Below the pieces are notes generated by a model. The model ran no database searches and had not been told where the DNA came from. It was given only the letters and a program-made list of their open reading frames with translations. A stretch of DNA of 34,702 bases, from assembly GCA_000787465.1 (NCBI GenBank), contig JSYX01000341.1, forward strand, positions 1 to 34,702, in the 5' to 3' direction. Shown here in pieces: positions 1 to 8,231 of this stretch. The position numbers and the translations under genes were made by a program. The DNA is from Thermomucor indicae-seudaticae. Its lineage: Eukaryota; Mucoromycota; Mucoromycetes; Mucorales; Lichtheimiaceae. Each line of letters starts with the position of its first letter. Within the stretch, counting starts at the first letter, position 1.

Positions 1-1
1 T

Positions 2-1273
2 ACGCCCCGGTCTTACCAAGCTCATTTGCAAAAGACTTTGCAAGATGCTGTTCCTCCCCGTCCGCGTTTCGAAGCCAAGGGGACATTCAGAACAAATGGC
101 GTGTGTTTGAACGTGTCCTTCATAGACTGGGGAAAGAGGAAGCCGTTCTTCAGGAAGAAGTTCCTGCCAGAAATCCGGACAGTCATCCAAAGGGATAAGA
201 ACCTTGAACTTAGCTCCTTCCAAGGTGTAATTGGGATTGACTTCGGAAAGACATACTCGGCAGCAACATTTTTCCTACCAAGCGATCCCACACGTCAAGG
301 CTCCCAGCTCCTGCCCAAGCGCAACGAGCTTTACGGCAGATATAGACGAAACGCAGCTAGGTTGGAGAAACTCAAGATTGCTGCCGGTATTGGGGAAATC
401 GAGCAGGCGCTCTCGGCCGGGTCGCAGTTCTCAACATTGGAAGCCTATATGAGATACGTCAGAGCGTGGCAGCAAGATCAAAATGGGTTGCGAATGCATG
501 CTTTCTACAGCAACAAGGCTATACTTAGGAACTCATGGGACACGACCAGGACCATTACGTCCGCCGTCGACAAGGCTTGGCATCGCATTTTAACACAGCC
601 CCAACTAGGACAGCCTGCCACACCGATGCAGCCCATTGTTTTTGCGCTCGGATACGACAACATGACCACAAGAGGCAGGAAAGAAGCACCAAGTCCAATG
701 GACTCTCGGTTGAAAGATGCTTTGGAACGAGCCATTCGGTCGGCAGGACAGGGCCACATTATCTGCCGGGTGGATGAATACATGACCTCCAGGATCTGCT
801 GCCACTGCATCCAAAATGGCCAGATAAAATTCACTGAGCATCTAGAAAAGCGCGACGGAACCAAGTGTATCAGGGTGCTGGTCTGTACGAACTGTAACAA
901 ATTCTTTCACCGGGACGGTAACGCTGCCCACAATATCGCAAGCATAGCCACATCTATGATCAAGGACCATCAAAGTCCTAGCTGCTTTATACGACCGTCA
1001 AGAAGACCGCGACCATCTCAACCAGAAGCCGGTCCATCCTCCAGTCAGCCTCACCCGCCAGCACCTGATACTCGTGGCGATGACCCTCCTGAAGATATCC
1101 CAGAACAAGTTGATCCTCCGTCCCGTACCTGTAGCTGTCTGTCTTGGCTGAAGCGTGTATGCTGTCTGCAAAATCGAAATCAAAATCAAAACAAAATCAA
1201 AATCAAGATTAATCCATCTGATGACCGATGGATCGAGTGTTTACGCTCTGGGGTAAGTGGCTTGTCCTATTAG
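2..1273 (+). CDS. Fanzor (eukaryotic TnpB-like RNA-guided endonuclease), 5'-partial
   Basis: The frame is open from the left window edge and has no ATG near the edge, so the true start lies outside. Seen: a RuvC-I motif GVIGIDFGKTYSAA (Asp at 239-241), then DEYMTSRICCHC (Glu at 776-778), a four-Cys zinc finger (CxxC at 797-808, CxxC at 884-895) and RuvC-III HRDGNAAHNI (Asp at 914-916). This order (RuvC-I, RuvC-II, Zn finger, RuvC-III) is the signature of TnpB/Fanzor. The Glu just before TSxxCxxC matches the relocated RuvC-II glutamate described for Fanzors; the canonical position (around IVFALGYD) has none. Known role of the family: RNA-guided double-strand DNA cleavage, usually carried on transposons. 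Odd: a tail of about 110 residues after RuvC-III, Pro/Ser-rich, then Cys-rich (RTCSCLSWLKRVCC), then an Asn/Gln/Lys/Ile repeat. No intron interrupts the core, unlike most neighbours. All three catalytic acids and four Zn ligands are present and there is no internal stop, so it may be functional. Confidence 0.9.
   Translation, partial: TPRSYQAHLQKTLQDAVPPRPRFEAKGTFRTNGVCLNVSFIDWGKRKPFFRKKFLPEIRTVIQRDKNLELSSFQGVIGIDFGKTYSAATFFLPSDPTRQGSQLLPKRNELYGRYRRNAARLEKLKIAAGIGEIEQALSAGSQFSTLEAYMRYVRAWQQDQNGLRMHAFYSNKAILRNSWDTTRTITSAVDKAWHRILTQPQLGQPATPMQPIVFALGYDNMTTRGRKEAPSPMDSRLKDALERAIRSAGQGHIICRVDEYMTSRICCHCIQNGQIKFTEHLEKRDGTKCIRVLVCTNCNKFFHRDGNAAHNIASIATSMIKDHQSPSCFIRPSRRPRPSQPEAGPSSSQPHPPAPDTRGDDPPEDIPEQVDPPSRTCSCLSWLKRVCCLQNRNQNQNKIKIKINPSDDRWIECLRSGVSGLSY
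1170..1210 (+). repeat. Short AAAATC-type repeat inside the Fanzor tail
   Basis: About six imperfect AAATCA/AAAATC units encode the NQNQNKIKIKIN tract near the C-terminus of the Fanzor ORF. Such a tract is prone to expansion and suggests that the tail is not under tight constraint. Confidence 0.6.
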
Positions 1274-1311
1274 ACATTTCGGAGAATGAACTAAGTTTTG
1301 TGGATGAATAG
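1253..1311 (+). other. Possible GT-AG intron at the end of the Fanzor ORF (59 nt)
   Basis: A strong donor GTAAGT begins at 1253 and an acceptor ATAG ends at 1311, with AACTAAG as a possible branch point. Length and signals match the genuine introns of the neighbouring genes. Splicing replaces the last eight residues with RNPKRARALMPFIP and moves the stop to 1354-1356. Which C-terminus is used cannot be decided from sequence alone. Confidence 0.45.
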
Positions 1312-1356
1312 AGAAATCCCAAACGTGCACGAGCCTTAATGCCTTTCATTCCGTAA

Positions 1357-1815
1357 ATCCGATCCGACATCATGTCACAAATTCATCGACTGGGTGTTCA
1401 AAACCAAATGCGCATACTACAGCCTAGAAGGCTTAGGAGTGGAGTGTTTGCTAATTCTTTATCTCTGGAAGCGGCTCCAGCATTGTTTCACACGTGTTTC
1501 TTGCAGCAACAGAACCGTAAGCTTGGTATCAGCGGTTCCCTGATGACTTTCGGGTCATTGCGCCAGCAATTGGCGTAACTTGGAGAATAGCCATAGCTGC
1601 AAATGATAAACTATGTATCACGTGATAAGTATCTGTCGCATGAGTTCATCAAAACAGTACAGCGGTCACAAAACAAATCGAAGCATACCAATGCTTTGGT
1701 CTGGATGTCTTTAAAAAAACCAATGTCGTACAGAAACCCTTTCCTGTAACCAGAATGTCGGAAATAAATGCGGGGAATACAAAGATATGATTTATGTGCA
1801 AGAGAAATGATGTGC
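1357..1815. other. Fanzor-UTP3 convergent spacer; candidate transposon right end / guide-RNA region
   Basis: No recognisable gene. The interval separates the Fanzor 3' end from the UTP3 stop codon. It holds a small hairpin (CGCCA/TGGCG, 1561-1575) and a perfect 12-bp palindrome TATCACGTGATA (1616-1627). Two overlapping open frames (1340-1543 and 1372-1578) cover the first 240 bp; neither is recognised. In prokaryotic TnpB loci the guide RNA overlaps the 3' end of the gene and the element end, so by analogy this is a place to search for the Fanzor RNA. No terminal inverted repeat can be paired because the left end is missing. Confidence 0.4.
1616..1627. promoter_or_regulatory. 12-bp palindrome with an E-box core
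   Basis: TATCACGTGATA is a perfect palindrome containing CACGTG, the site class bound by bHLH factors such as Cbf1. It lies 3' of both flanking genes, so a promoter role is not obvious. It could be chance, a distal site, or part of a mobile-element end. Confidence 0.3.
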
Positions 1816-4092
1816 CTAGAATTTGATAGATTTGACCAAGTTGCTCTTGATACCAGTTGCCTCGCCTCCATAAGTTCCAGTAAGAGGCTTGACCACCTGC
1901 CGAACAGAGGACAACTTCTTGAGCTTCTTCGCGTATTTCTTTCTGTGCTTGACACGAGTGTTGCGGTCCTCCTTCTTGCGATGCCGCGTCAGACCCTTGT
2001 TCTTCAACATCTTGTAAGAAGCCAGACGCTTCTGGCCATCTTCAACTTGCACATCGTCATTTATTATCTCTGGCCGTGTCGCTTCGTATTCAGCCTTCTT
2101 GCTTTCCTTCTTAGCTGCCTTGCTTGCTGCAACCTCCTTATAGTAATCGTCATCCTCTTCGTCACGCATTCCTTGTGCTGTTACGAGGTCGTTTTCATCA
2201 TAGTCATTATCATCCAAATCTGCTGATTGATCCGTCGGCTGTTCCACTCCATTCTTCTCCCTGATTTGCCTCTCTTTATACGGGATGTCGGCGTCACCTT
2301 GGTATTTGGCTTGCTGCTTAGCTTGTTTCTATATAAAGTCATATTAGCATTACGGAACAAAACACGGCGACCATTGCATGATAACGTACAGCATCGATCT
2401 TCGTGACGTAGTCTCTTATTGATCGTTTCTTTCTAAGCTTATCTTCCATATCCAACTCATCCAATGCCTCCAGTTCACCGAAATCATCCTCCATTGTCCG
2501 CTTGCGTTTCTTAGCAGCCTTCTTAAGACTCTTGAACTCTTCCTCAATGTCGACAACATCGGGTTCATTGTCCCGCGATTCCTCCTCGACGTCTGCGCCA
2601 TTAGATACCGTAATAACTGGCGAACTTTGTTTCTTTTTGCTGGATTTCTTCTTTTTCTTCGGTATCCGCTCTGTCTCTGACGGTAATTCCTTAACTTCTT
2701 CTGTAACCGTAACTGGTGCATCCAGACTCTGAACGAAGGTCTCGATAGCAGATCGCATTTGTTCTTCTGCCTGCTCCGTCTTCTCCAAGGCCGCTCGAAG
2801 TTCTACAAGAGCTTCAATCACGGGATGATTACTGACGTCGGGCAAGCCTGATGCTTTTAATACAAAGTAGAATGATACGTTTGTCATATAATTGAGTAGT
2901 AGTTCTGCCAGACACATACTGTTATCAGTTCAGACACACGCAAACAGCAATCGATTGCACTTACGATGCTTAAAGCGAATAAATTTCGCTTCATCGTCTT
3001 CAGTACGACCTCTTGCTTGGATCCTATAGAAGGCAAAGACGGTCAATAACTCGTTCCCGCCAAATCGATGCCAGGCAAGTACCTCTCGAGCAGAATTTCC
3101 AATGTCGCTATCATCTGAGATTTATCCTTGAACTCGTTCAACAAGTCCATCAGTTCTGGTGATTCGTTTTGCAATATCTTGATCTTTTCGGTCACAGGCA
3201 GGTCTTTCCGCCGTCTAGCTGCCGATTTACTAACACTGAAAAATAATTCAATAAAACTCTGCCACGCGGTTACGAAGTCTGCAAAGGACTTACTCAAATG
3301 AAATCTCTTCCAAGTCCTTGTTCATACTCTCCACAAGCTGCTTATCGTCAAGTGTATCCTAAACAAGGAACGAATAAGTCATGCGCAACAGTTTTCAAGA
3401 CGTAGGGAGACTTACATCGCGAGCTCTCAGACCCCAGCCTGGAACGTCGTTATCCATAAAGTCAGCTTCGTCCATGGTGGCGATACGCTCCTTTTGGATC
3501 CTCAACGCCTCGGTTTCTTCTTCTTTCATTTCATCGAGGTTCCGACCTTGGTCTGCATTATAGTACAACTTCCTGTTGCGACCCCATGCTCTGTCTATAA
3601 AAACCATGTCTGAATACCATCACGAAAACCGCATTTTCTTCTCGTCGACACTACCATCATATTCCTCTTCTTGTTCTCCTGTGTCCAGGATGTCGTCATC
3701 GCTTTTATCAGCTTGTTGATCTTCCTCCTCCCCTTCCTCTTCGTCAGAGTATCCTGCATCTATGCCATATACTTCGGTTTCACTTCCTTCGCCGTCTATA
3801 TAAGTTCCTCCACAGCGTCAGCTCAATCGTAACTTGTCAATCAATAGCAAATCAATATTACCATCATATTCTTCAGTTTCGTCAAGCAAAACTTTTTCCC
3901 GAGATTCGTGGACTAAAGGATAACGTAAGTTTGGAAATGGTAGAACAGCCACATCCGAAGACAACGCTCACATTCGTCCTCTGAATCGTGCTCAATGTCA
4001 TCCCAAGTTCGTATAGCATTTATTTTCGAGTCCTCGCGTTTATTCTCTTGCGCCGAGGCGTCTCGGAACACGGGAGCTCGCTTCTTTCCCAT
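1816..4092 (-). CDS. UTP3: UTP3/SAS10 small-subunit processome protein (9 exons)
   Basis: Exons: 4092-3972, 3912-3862, 3795-3655, 3594-3416, 3358-3294, 3235-3083, 3023-2965, 2904-2390, 2328-1816; 598 residues, close to yeast Utp3. Role known for the family: U3 snoRNP/90S pre-ribosome component needed for 18S rRNA processing in the nucleolus. Seen: N-terminus MGKKRAPVFRDASA, acidic stretches in exons 2-3, the WGRNRKLYYNAD motif, the Sas10/C1D-like helical region at about 195-290 (VTEKIKILQNESPELMDLL, then NYMTNVSFYFVLKASGLP), a Lys-rich linker, and the diagnostic C-terminal domain (NKGLTRHRKKEDRNTRVKHR, then YGGEATGIK) in the last 75 residues. All introns are 57-66 nt GT-AG. Intron 3 has two possible acceptors (ends 3610 or 3595) that differ by five codons. 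It diverges from BUD13 and converges on the Fanzor gene. Confidence 0.96.
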
Positions 4093-4226
4093 AATGCAGA
4101 ATTTTACGTTGAACTGCCGTGTCTTTGAAAAAAAGCTTTATGCGGCGGATGGGAGAGCAGAAGCAAGTGGCTTGGCTCAGCTGAATTCCATTTTTGTGTG
4201 TGGGTTACGACCCCGATTTCTGCGTA
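4093..4226. promoter_or_regulatory. Bidirectional promoter of UTP3 and BUD13
   Basis: Only 134 bp separate the two start codons, so both promoters must share this stretch. It contains an A-run (GAAAAAAAG), a CAGCTG E-box-like site and a short inverted repeat GGGT/ACCC around TACG (4201-4212). No TATA box is evident, in keeping with housekeeping genes. Confidence 0.75.
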
Positions 4227-5552
4227 ATGGACTCAGCAGAACGAGACGAAATCCTCAAACGAAAATACCTTGCACGGGGACCGGGCGATGCAGCAACCCG
4301 CGAATACGTTGTCAATAAATATCTCGGCGGCGGAGGCGCTGGAGATAGCGACGAAACAGAAAAACGAAAGAAAAAGAAGAAAAAAGTGAAATCAACCATT
4401 CGAAAAGGCAATCTCGGCATTGTCGATGAGGACGACTTTGGATGGAAGCAAATCGATCCCGATCAAGAAGATGAACGACAGAGAGCAAAGCGCGAAGAAT
4501 TAGAGCGAATCGAACGCGAAGCTGCTGCCAACAGTAAAGGAGTATTTCGGGGCAAAACGGAAGGTTGGCATACGATCCAGGAAGGAGTTCCAAGTGAAAC
4601 CAGAGAAGATGAAATGCCAGCAATAGTAACGGAGACCAAAGAAGAAGAGGAGGAGGTCTTGCGAGTATTAGGAAGACAGGAAGTGACAGAGAAACAAAGA
4701 AATGAAGGTTCAACAGGAGAAGGCCCGAGAATGTCAAGTGGACAAAGAGCCGGACTATTGACAAGTGATGAGATCAAGCGAGAGGCAGCCCGGGCTCGGG
4801 AAGCGGAGAGGCAGATAATCAATACATTGGAACAAGATTCAGGGCAGTATGCGGAGACAATATACCGAGATGAGACAGGTCGTAAAATCGACCCGAAGAT
4901 TAAGCGAGCCGAGGAGGCAAGAGCAAGAAAGGAAGCAATGGAAAGGGAAGAGAGACGAATGGAGTGGGGAAAGGGGGTTGTCCAACGCAATGAAGCAGAA
5001 GAACAGCGACGACGACTGGAAGAGGAGAAGCATAAACCACTAGCCAGGCAAGTAATGAAATCAGTGTACCCGGGGGAAGGGGGCCGAAAGGGAGCGATGA
5101 CCGGAGACACACGAGTTAAACTGTCCTGTTGCCTTTGGGTTGGGGGAAGGGAGCTCATAATTGCTTGGGAGATATGGTGTATTAATATTATTGCTTTCTT
5201 TCCTTAGATATGCAGATGATGAAGAATACAATCAGGGACTTCGAGAACAACAACGATGGAACGATCCAGCTGCGGGGTTCTTGACTGTAAGTTCTACCTT
5301 CTCTTTATTGTAACCTTCCCTAGGAGTTACTTTAACTAACTATCGCATTACTAGAATGAACCCAAGCGGAAAGGGCTCACAAGGCCACGGTACAAAGGAC
5401 CTTGGAAACCTAATCGTTACATGATACCGCCTGGCTATCGATGGGACGGCGTCGATAGATCCAATGGATTCGAGGACCGATTCTTACTGTACCAAAACCA
5501 AAAGAAGGCACGAGCGGTAGAAGCACATGCATGGTCCACTGAGGACATGTAA
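4227..5552 (+). CDS. BUD13: BUD13/CWC26, RES-complex pre-mRNA splicing factor (3 exons)
   Basis: Exons: 4227-5047, 5208-5286, 5355-5552; 365 residues. Known role: subunit of the RES (retention and splicing) complex with Snu17 and Pml1, which binds activated spliceosomes and helps splice introns with weak 5' sites. Seen: the N-terminal YLGGGG motif followed by a Lys run and IVDEDDFGWKQID, a long charged helical middle, and the C-terminal Bud13 domain from about 208: RDETGRKIDPK, KPLARYADDEEYN, and RYMIPPGYRWDGVDRSNGFE. The start is ATG 4227; the open frame upstream has no ATG. Intron 1 is a 160-nt GC-AG intron; intron 2 is an ordinary 68-nt GT-AG intron with an AACTAAC branch point. An AATAAA signal overlaps the region just after the stop. 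The gene is divergent from UTP3. Confidence 0.95.
5048..5207 (+). other. Non-canonical GC-AG intron in BUD13
   Basis: The only junction that restores the conserved KPLAR-YADDEEYN reading is AG|GCAAGT to TTCCTTAG|A. A nearby GT (GTAATG at 5051) would put the downstream exon out of frame with an immediate TGA. AG|GCAAGT is the typical strong context of GC-AG introns. At 160 nt it is more than twice as long as any other intron assigned in the window. Retention would add about 53 codons and stop at the acceptor TAG itself. Confidence 0.85.
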
Positions 5553-5558
5553 AATAAA
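5553..5558 (+). terminator. BUD13 polyadenylation signal AATAAA
   Basis: A canonical AATAAA hexamer begins at the base after the TAA stop codon (5550-5552). It is followed by a T-rich stretch, which fits a very short 3' UTR. Confidence 0.55.
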
Positions 5559-5751
5559 GAAAAGTCTGTGTGCAGGTTTATTTTTTAATTCTCCTCGATC
5601 CACCTTTCCTAAGGCAGTCTCCTAATTGTTATATGAAGCTTCAGGGAGACATAGGGCTTGTCAATAGGCTCTAAATGATTGTAAAGATCTGCAATACATC
5701 GCCTACAGACAACAGGCACATCAAGAAGGGGATGCCTAATCTTTTGACAGA

Positions 5752-5760
5752 TATATAAAG
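5752..5760 (+). promoter_or_regulatory. TATA box of the homeobox gene
   Basis: TATATAAAG lies 91 bp before the ATG at 5851, oriented toward the gene. Its spacing is right for a TATA-directed start with a short leader. Confidence 0.55.
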
Positions 5761-5850
5761 GCTGACGATTTCTTGTTTACTACTGTGCTAATTACAAAAG
5801 GTCCTTTAGTATTGATTGAAAAAGCCTATTTCTATTTCTCTGTAACCAGA

Positions 5851-6462
5851 ATGAAGTCTATTTCTACGTGCACTTTACCTCCTGTTTCGGATTTGCTTGC
5901 TCCACCACGTTCGTCTGTCTTGGGTGTTCCAAACCTACTTTCACCGTCTCCGGTCCAGGCGACCTATTATTATCATCATCAATCGTCTCCGTCCTACAGC
6001 CAGGCCTACAGCATGCAAACACCACTCAAGGCCAAACGAAAACGAGCGTCACCAGCTCAATTATCAGTCCTCAACCGCGTTTTCAGCCAAACTTACTTTC
6101 CGTCCACGGAACTACGAATCGAATTGGGCAAGCAGCTGGGCATGAGCCCACGTGCGGTGCAGATATGGTTTCAAAACAAACGGCAGTCTATGAGAACGCG
6201 CGAGCGTCAGCAGCAGCAACAAGCCAAGATGGCATCACCCGCCAGCTATCAACATCCGTATAGCTCTTCTCCTTCTGCCTCTACCCTCCCTCCGGTCTCT
6301 CCGCCCCTGTCTCCACCTTCATGGCATCAGCGTGTTTCTTTGGATGAAGCTCCAGATTCAAGACCTTCTCATATTTCGTTGCCACCTCTGCAGCTGCCAT
6401 CCACACCGTCATCATCTGCATATCCAAGTCCTGCTTCCATCGATTCCATTATCCTCCACTGA
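5851..6462 (+). CDS. Homeodomain transcription factor (intronless)
   Basis: 203 residues from ATG 5851; the in-frame extension upstream has no ATG and contains the TATA box region. Seen: a homeodomain at about 59-118 (KRKRASPAQLSVLNRVF, then AVQIWFQNKRQSMR) with the invariant W106, F107, N109 and R111, corresponding to homeodomain positions 48, 49, 51 and 53, and Gln at recognition position 50. No three-residue insertion is seen, so it is a typical rather than a TALE homeodomain. The flanks are low-complexity: Ser/Pro/Tyr-rich before, a Q run and Ser/Pro-rich after. Expected role: a nuclear DNA-binding regulator of development or growth; the target is unknown. It stands alone with about 1.8 kb of gene-poor DNA downstream. 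Confidence 0.95.
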   Translation: MKSISTCTLPPVSDLLAPPRSSVLGVPNLLSPSPVQATYYYHHQSSPSYSQAYSMQTPLKAKRKRASPAQLSVLNRVFSQTYFPSTELRIELGKQLGMSPRAVQIWFQNKRQSMRTRERQQQQQAKMASPASYQHPYSSSPSASTLPPVSPPLSPPSWHQRVSLDEAPDSRPSHISLPPLQLPSTPSSSAYPSPASIDSIILH

Positions 6463-8231
6463 ATGCATTCATCGTTCACAACAGAAACGAAAAGTTATCA
6501 CCAATCTCTGTATTATTTCATTATGTCGACTTGCTATTTTCTACCCCTTCCCTTCTCACCCCTTTTATGCTCGTTTCTTCTCATTGGTCTGTCAATCATC
6601 TTTTACCCGAAGTTCTCTTCTTTGCGTAGTTATTAAGCATCCACTTTCTTGTATATGCTGCTATCTTTTCCTTCTGTTATGTGACCGTTCTAAGTCTTAG
6701 AAACACATTTACTTATTTTATCTTTTTCTTTTTTTCGTACGTACGATCAATGATAATTTGAGTTTGGTGGTATCCATGACAATAAATGCAAATGCTTAAA
6801 AATCATGTATGGTAGAGAACTCAAAACACATTTGTCCACATGAAAATCATGTGGCGCGCATTTACAACCGATGCATGCTATTGAATAGGCCCTTGTTTAT
6901 GTGCATATTTAGTACCAATGTGGGATGCATGCAGAAAAGAGTTCAGCTGTAACAGAGCAAATGACGCTTACTGTTTTCCAGGACGTCCAGCTTACTTTCG
7001 GTTTCGAGACTTGGGAAACAAACGTTGAGAGAGGAGGTTTAGGGAGTGATTACGCCGAGCATTCCCCGCCCCCCTCCTCCTCCAGTTAACTGAATCAGAT
7101 CTAGAAGATCTTTCTTAGCCTAATCTGTACAAGGAGATTACATCCTTGGCCATAATCTCGGCCTATCCGAATCCTTTTCCAGCAGGGAGTCTCGATTCTC
7201 CCTCATCCCAATGTTGGGAAAACATTAAGCTGATATCACGTAGATAGCCAAGCTAAACTATAGCAGTTCACAGATACGGTTCGCATATTTGAGGAGGGAA
7301 TTTGTACACTATTCTCCTTCAAATAGCACACTCACAGATAATCTGTACGAGATATCATAACTCTTTTCAATGTCTTGCGTTCTCTTACTTTTAACAGTTC
7401 GGGCGCTTCCGCGCGCCACCCCTTATTTTCTTTCTCCCCGAGGATGGGATCAGTTCTTACCAGGAACGAGGAATTCTTGCCAGAGTACGTACGCATAAGG
7501 TTAGGCTCAATTCACGCTTTATGTAAAAAAAATGAAGGACTGTCGGATGTTGGGATATGGTACATGGGTGTTAACCAGCTGTCACCATACTTTAAGAAAT
7601 CATGCCATTCTTAATTGCTTCTTTTAGACTTTCTCCCTTGGAAAGCTTACATTTACCATAATCTAACCATAAAGGATAAGAACATAGAATCTAATACAAA
7701 ACGCTGGAAGACTATTGTAGCGCTAAAAGCGATCCTTAGCTGCACCAATAGAGACCTCTTTTTGCTCCACCGGATCAACCACGTACAAAGACCAAGAAGA
7801 CTGCTAAACGCGTTACTCCTTATAGCATTCCATAGGTCGCCCATGGATCGCTCTTCTCCTTACATAGTACCGGATGCTGTAAGGTTATAATGATCTGTGA
7901 GGGATACCGCTGCTTCTAATGGTTATCCCGTCTGCAGTAATTGAGGTTTTGTTTTCGGATTTTGCTGTAGAATCACAACAGCGCAAGCAGATCAATTCTT
8001 TCGAATAGCTATTACTGTAACAAGTATGCTAGGAGCTAAGATCCTCCTATTACGTAGACTATGATGACTCACACAATTCAAACATGCTACATTATCCACC
8101 CCCCGCATCTGGTATGCAAGCTGATTAACATGAATGCACATAAGAAAGTTGTATTTGCTGTAATGATGATACATTATTGTCTTTCGCAGGACACCCAACG
8201 AGTCATGTGTTGTAGTGAGCACAGACCCGGG
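6463..8231. other. Gene-poor interval after the homeobox gene
   Basis: No convincing gene. The first part is a T-rich homeobox 3' region. It contains a perfect hairpin (6836-6854), a direct repeat GATGCATGC (6870-6878 and 6924-6932), and two AGATCT sites (7097-7111). Several open frames of 60-90 codons (for example 7375-7614 and 7615-7890) lack recognisable motifs. It could contain non-coding transcripts or distal regulatory DNA of the homeobox gene. Confidence 0.5.
6836..6854. repeat. Perfect inverted repeat (8-bp arms)
   Basis: CCACATGA and TCATGTGG are separated by AAA. The hairpin lies 374 bp after the homeobox stop codon. The right arm echoes an AAAATCATGT stretch at about 6799. Possible RNA hairpin or double site for a dimeric factor. 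Confidence 0.5.

Noticed and set aside
22..291. Minus-strand 89-codon frame opposite the Fanzor 5' part
   Set aside because: It is antisense to a strongly conserved domain and has no family features.
1561..1627. Hairpin and palindrome as a proven transposon terminal repeat
   Set aside because: The opposite end of the element is outside the window, so no matching terminal repeat can be shown.
4194..4226. Upstream in-frame extension of BUD13
   Set aside because: It begins with TTG rather than ATG; ATG 4227 gives the normal start and leaves a promoter.
4205..5158. Several minus-strand frames across BUD13 exon 1
   Set aside because: They mirror a charged, codon-biased coding exon and show no independent motif.
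5773..5850. N-terminal extension of the homeobox ORF
   Set aside because: No ATG occurs in it, and the TATA box lies immediately upstream.
6463..8231. tRNA or other small RNA genes in the gene-poor intervals
   Set aside because: I looked for B-box (GGTTCGAATCC-like) motifs on both strands and found none with a matching cloverleaf; a covariance-model scan would be decisive.
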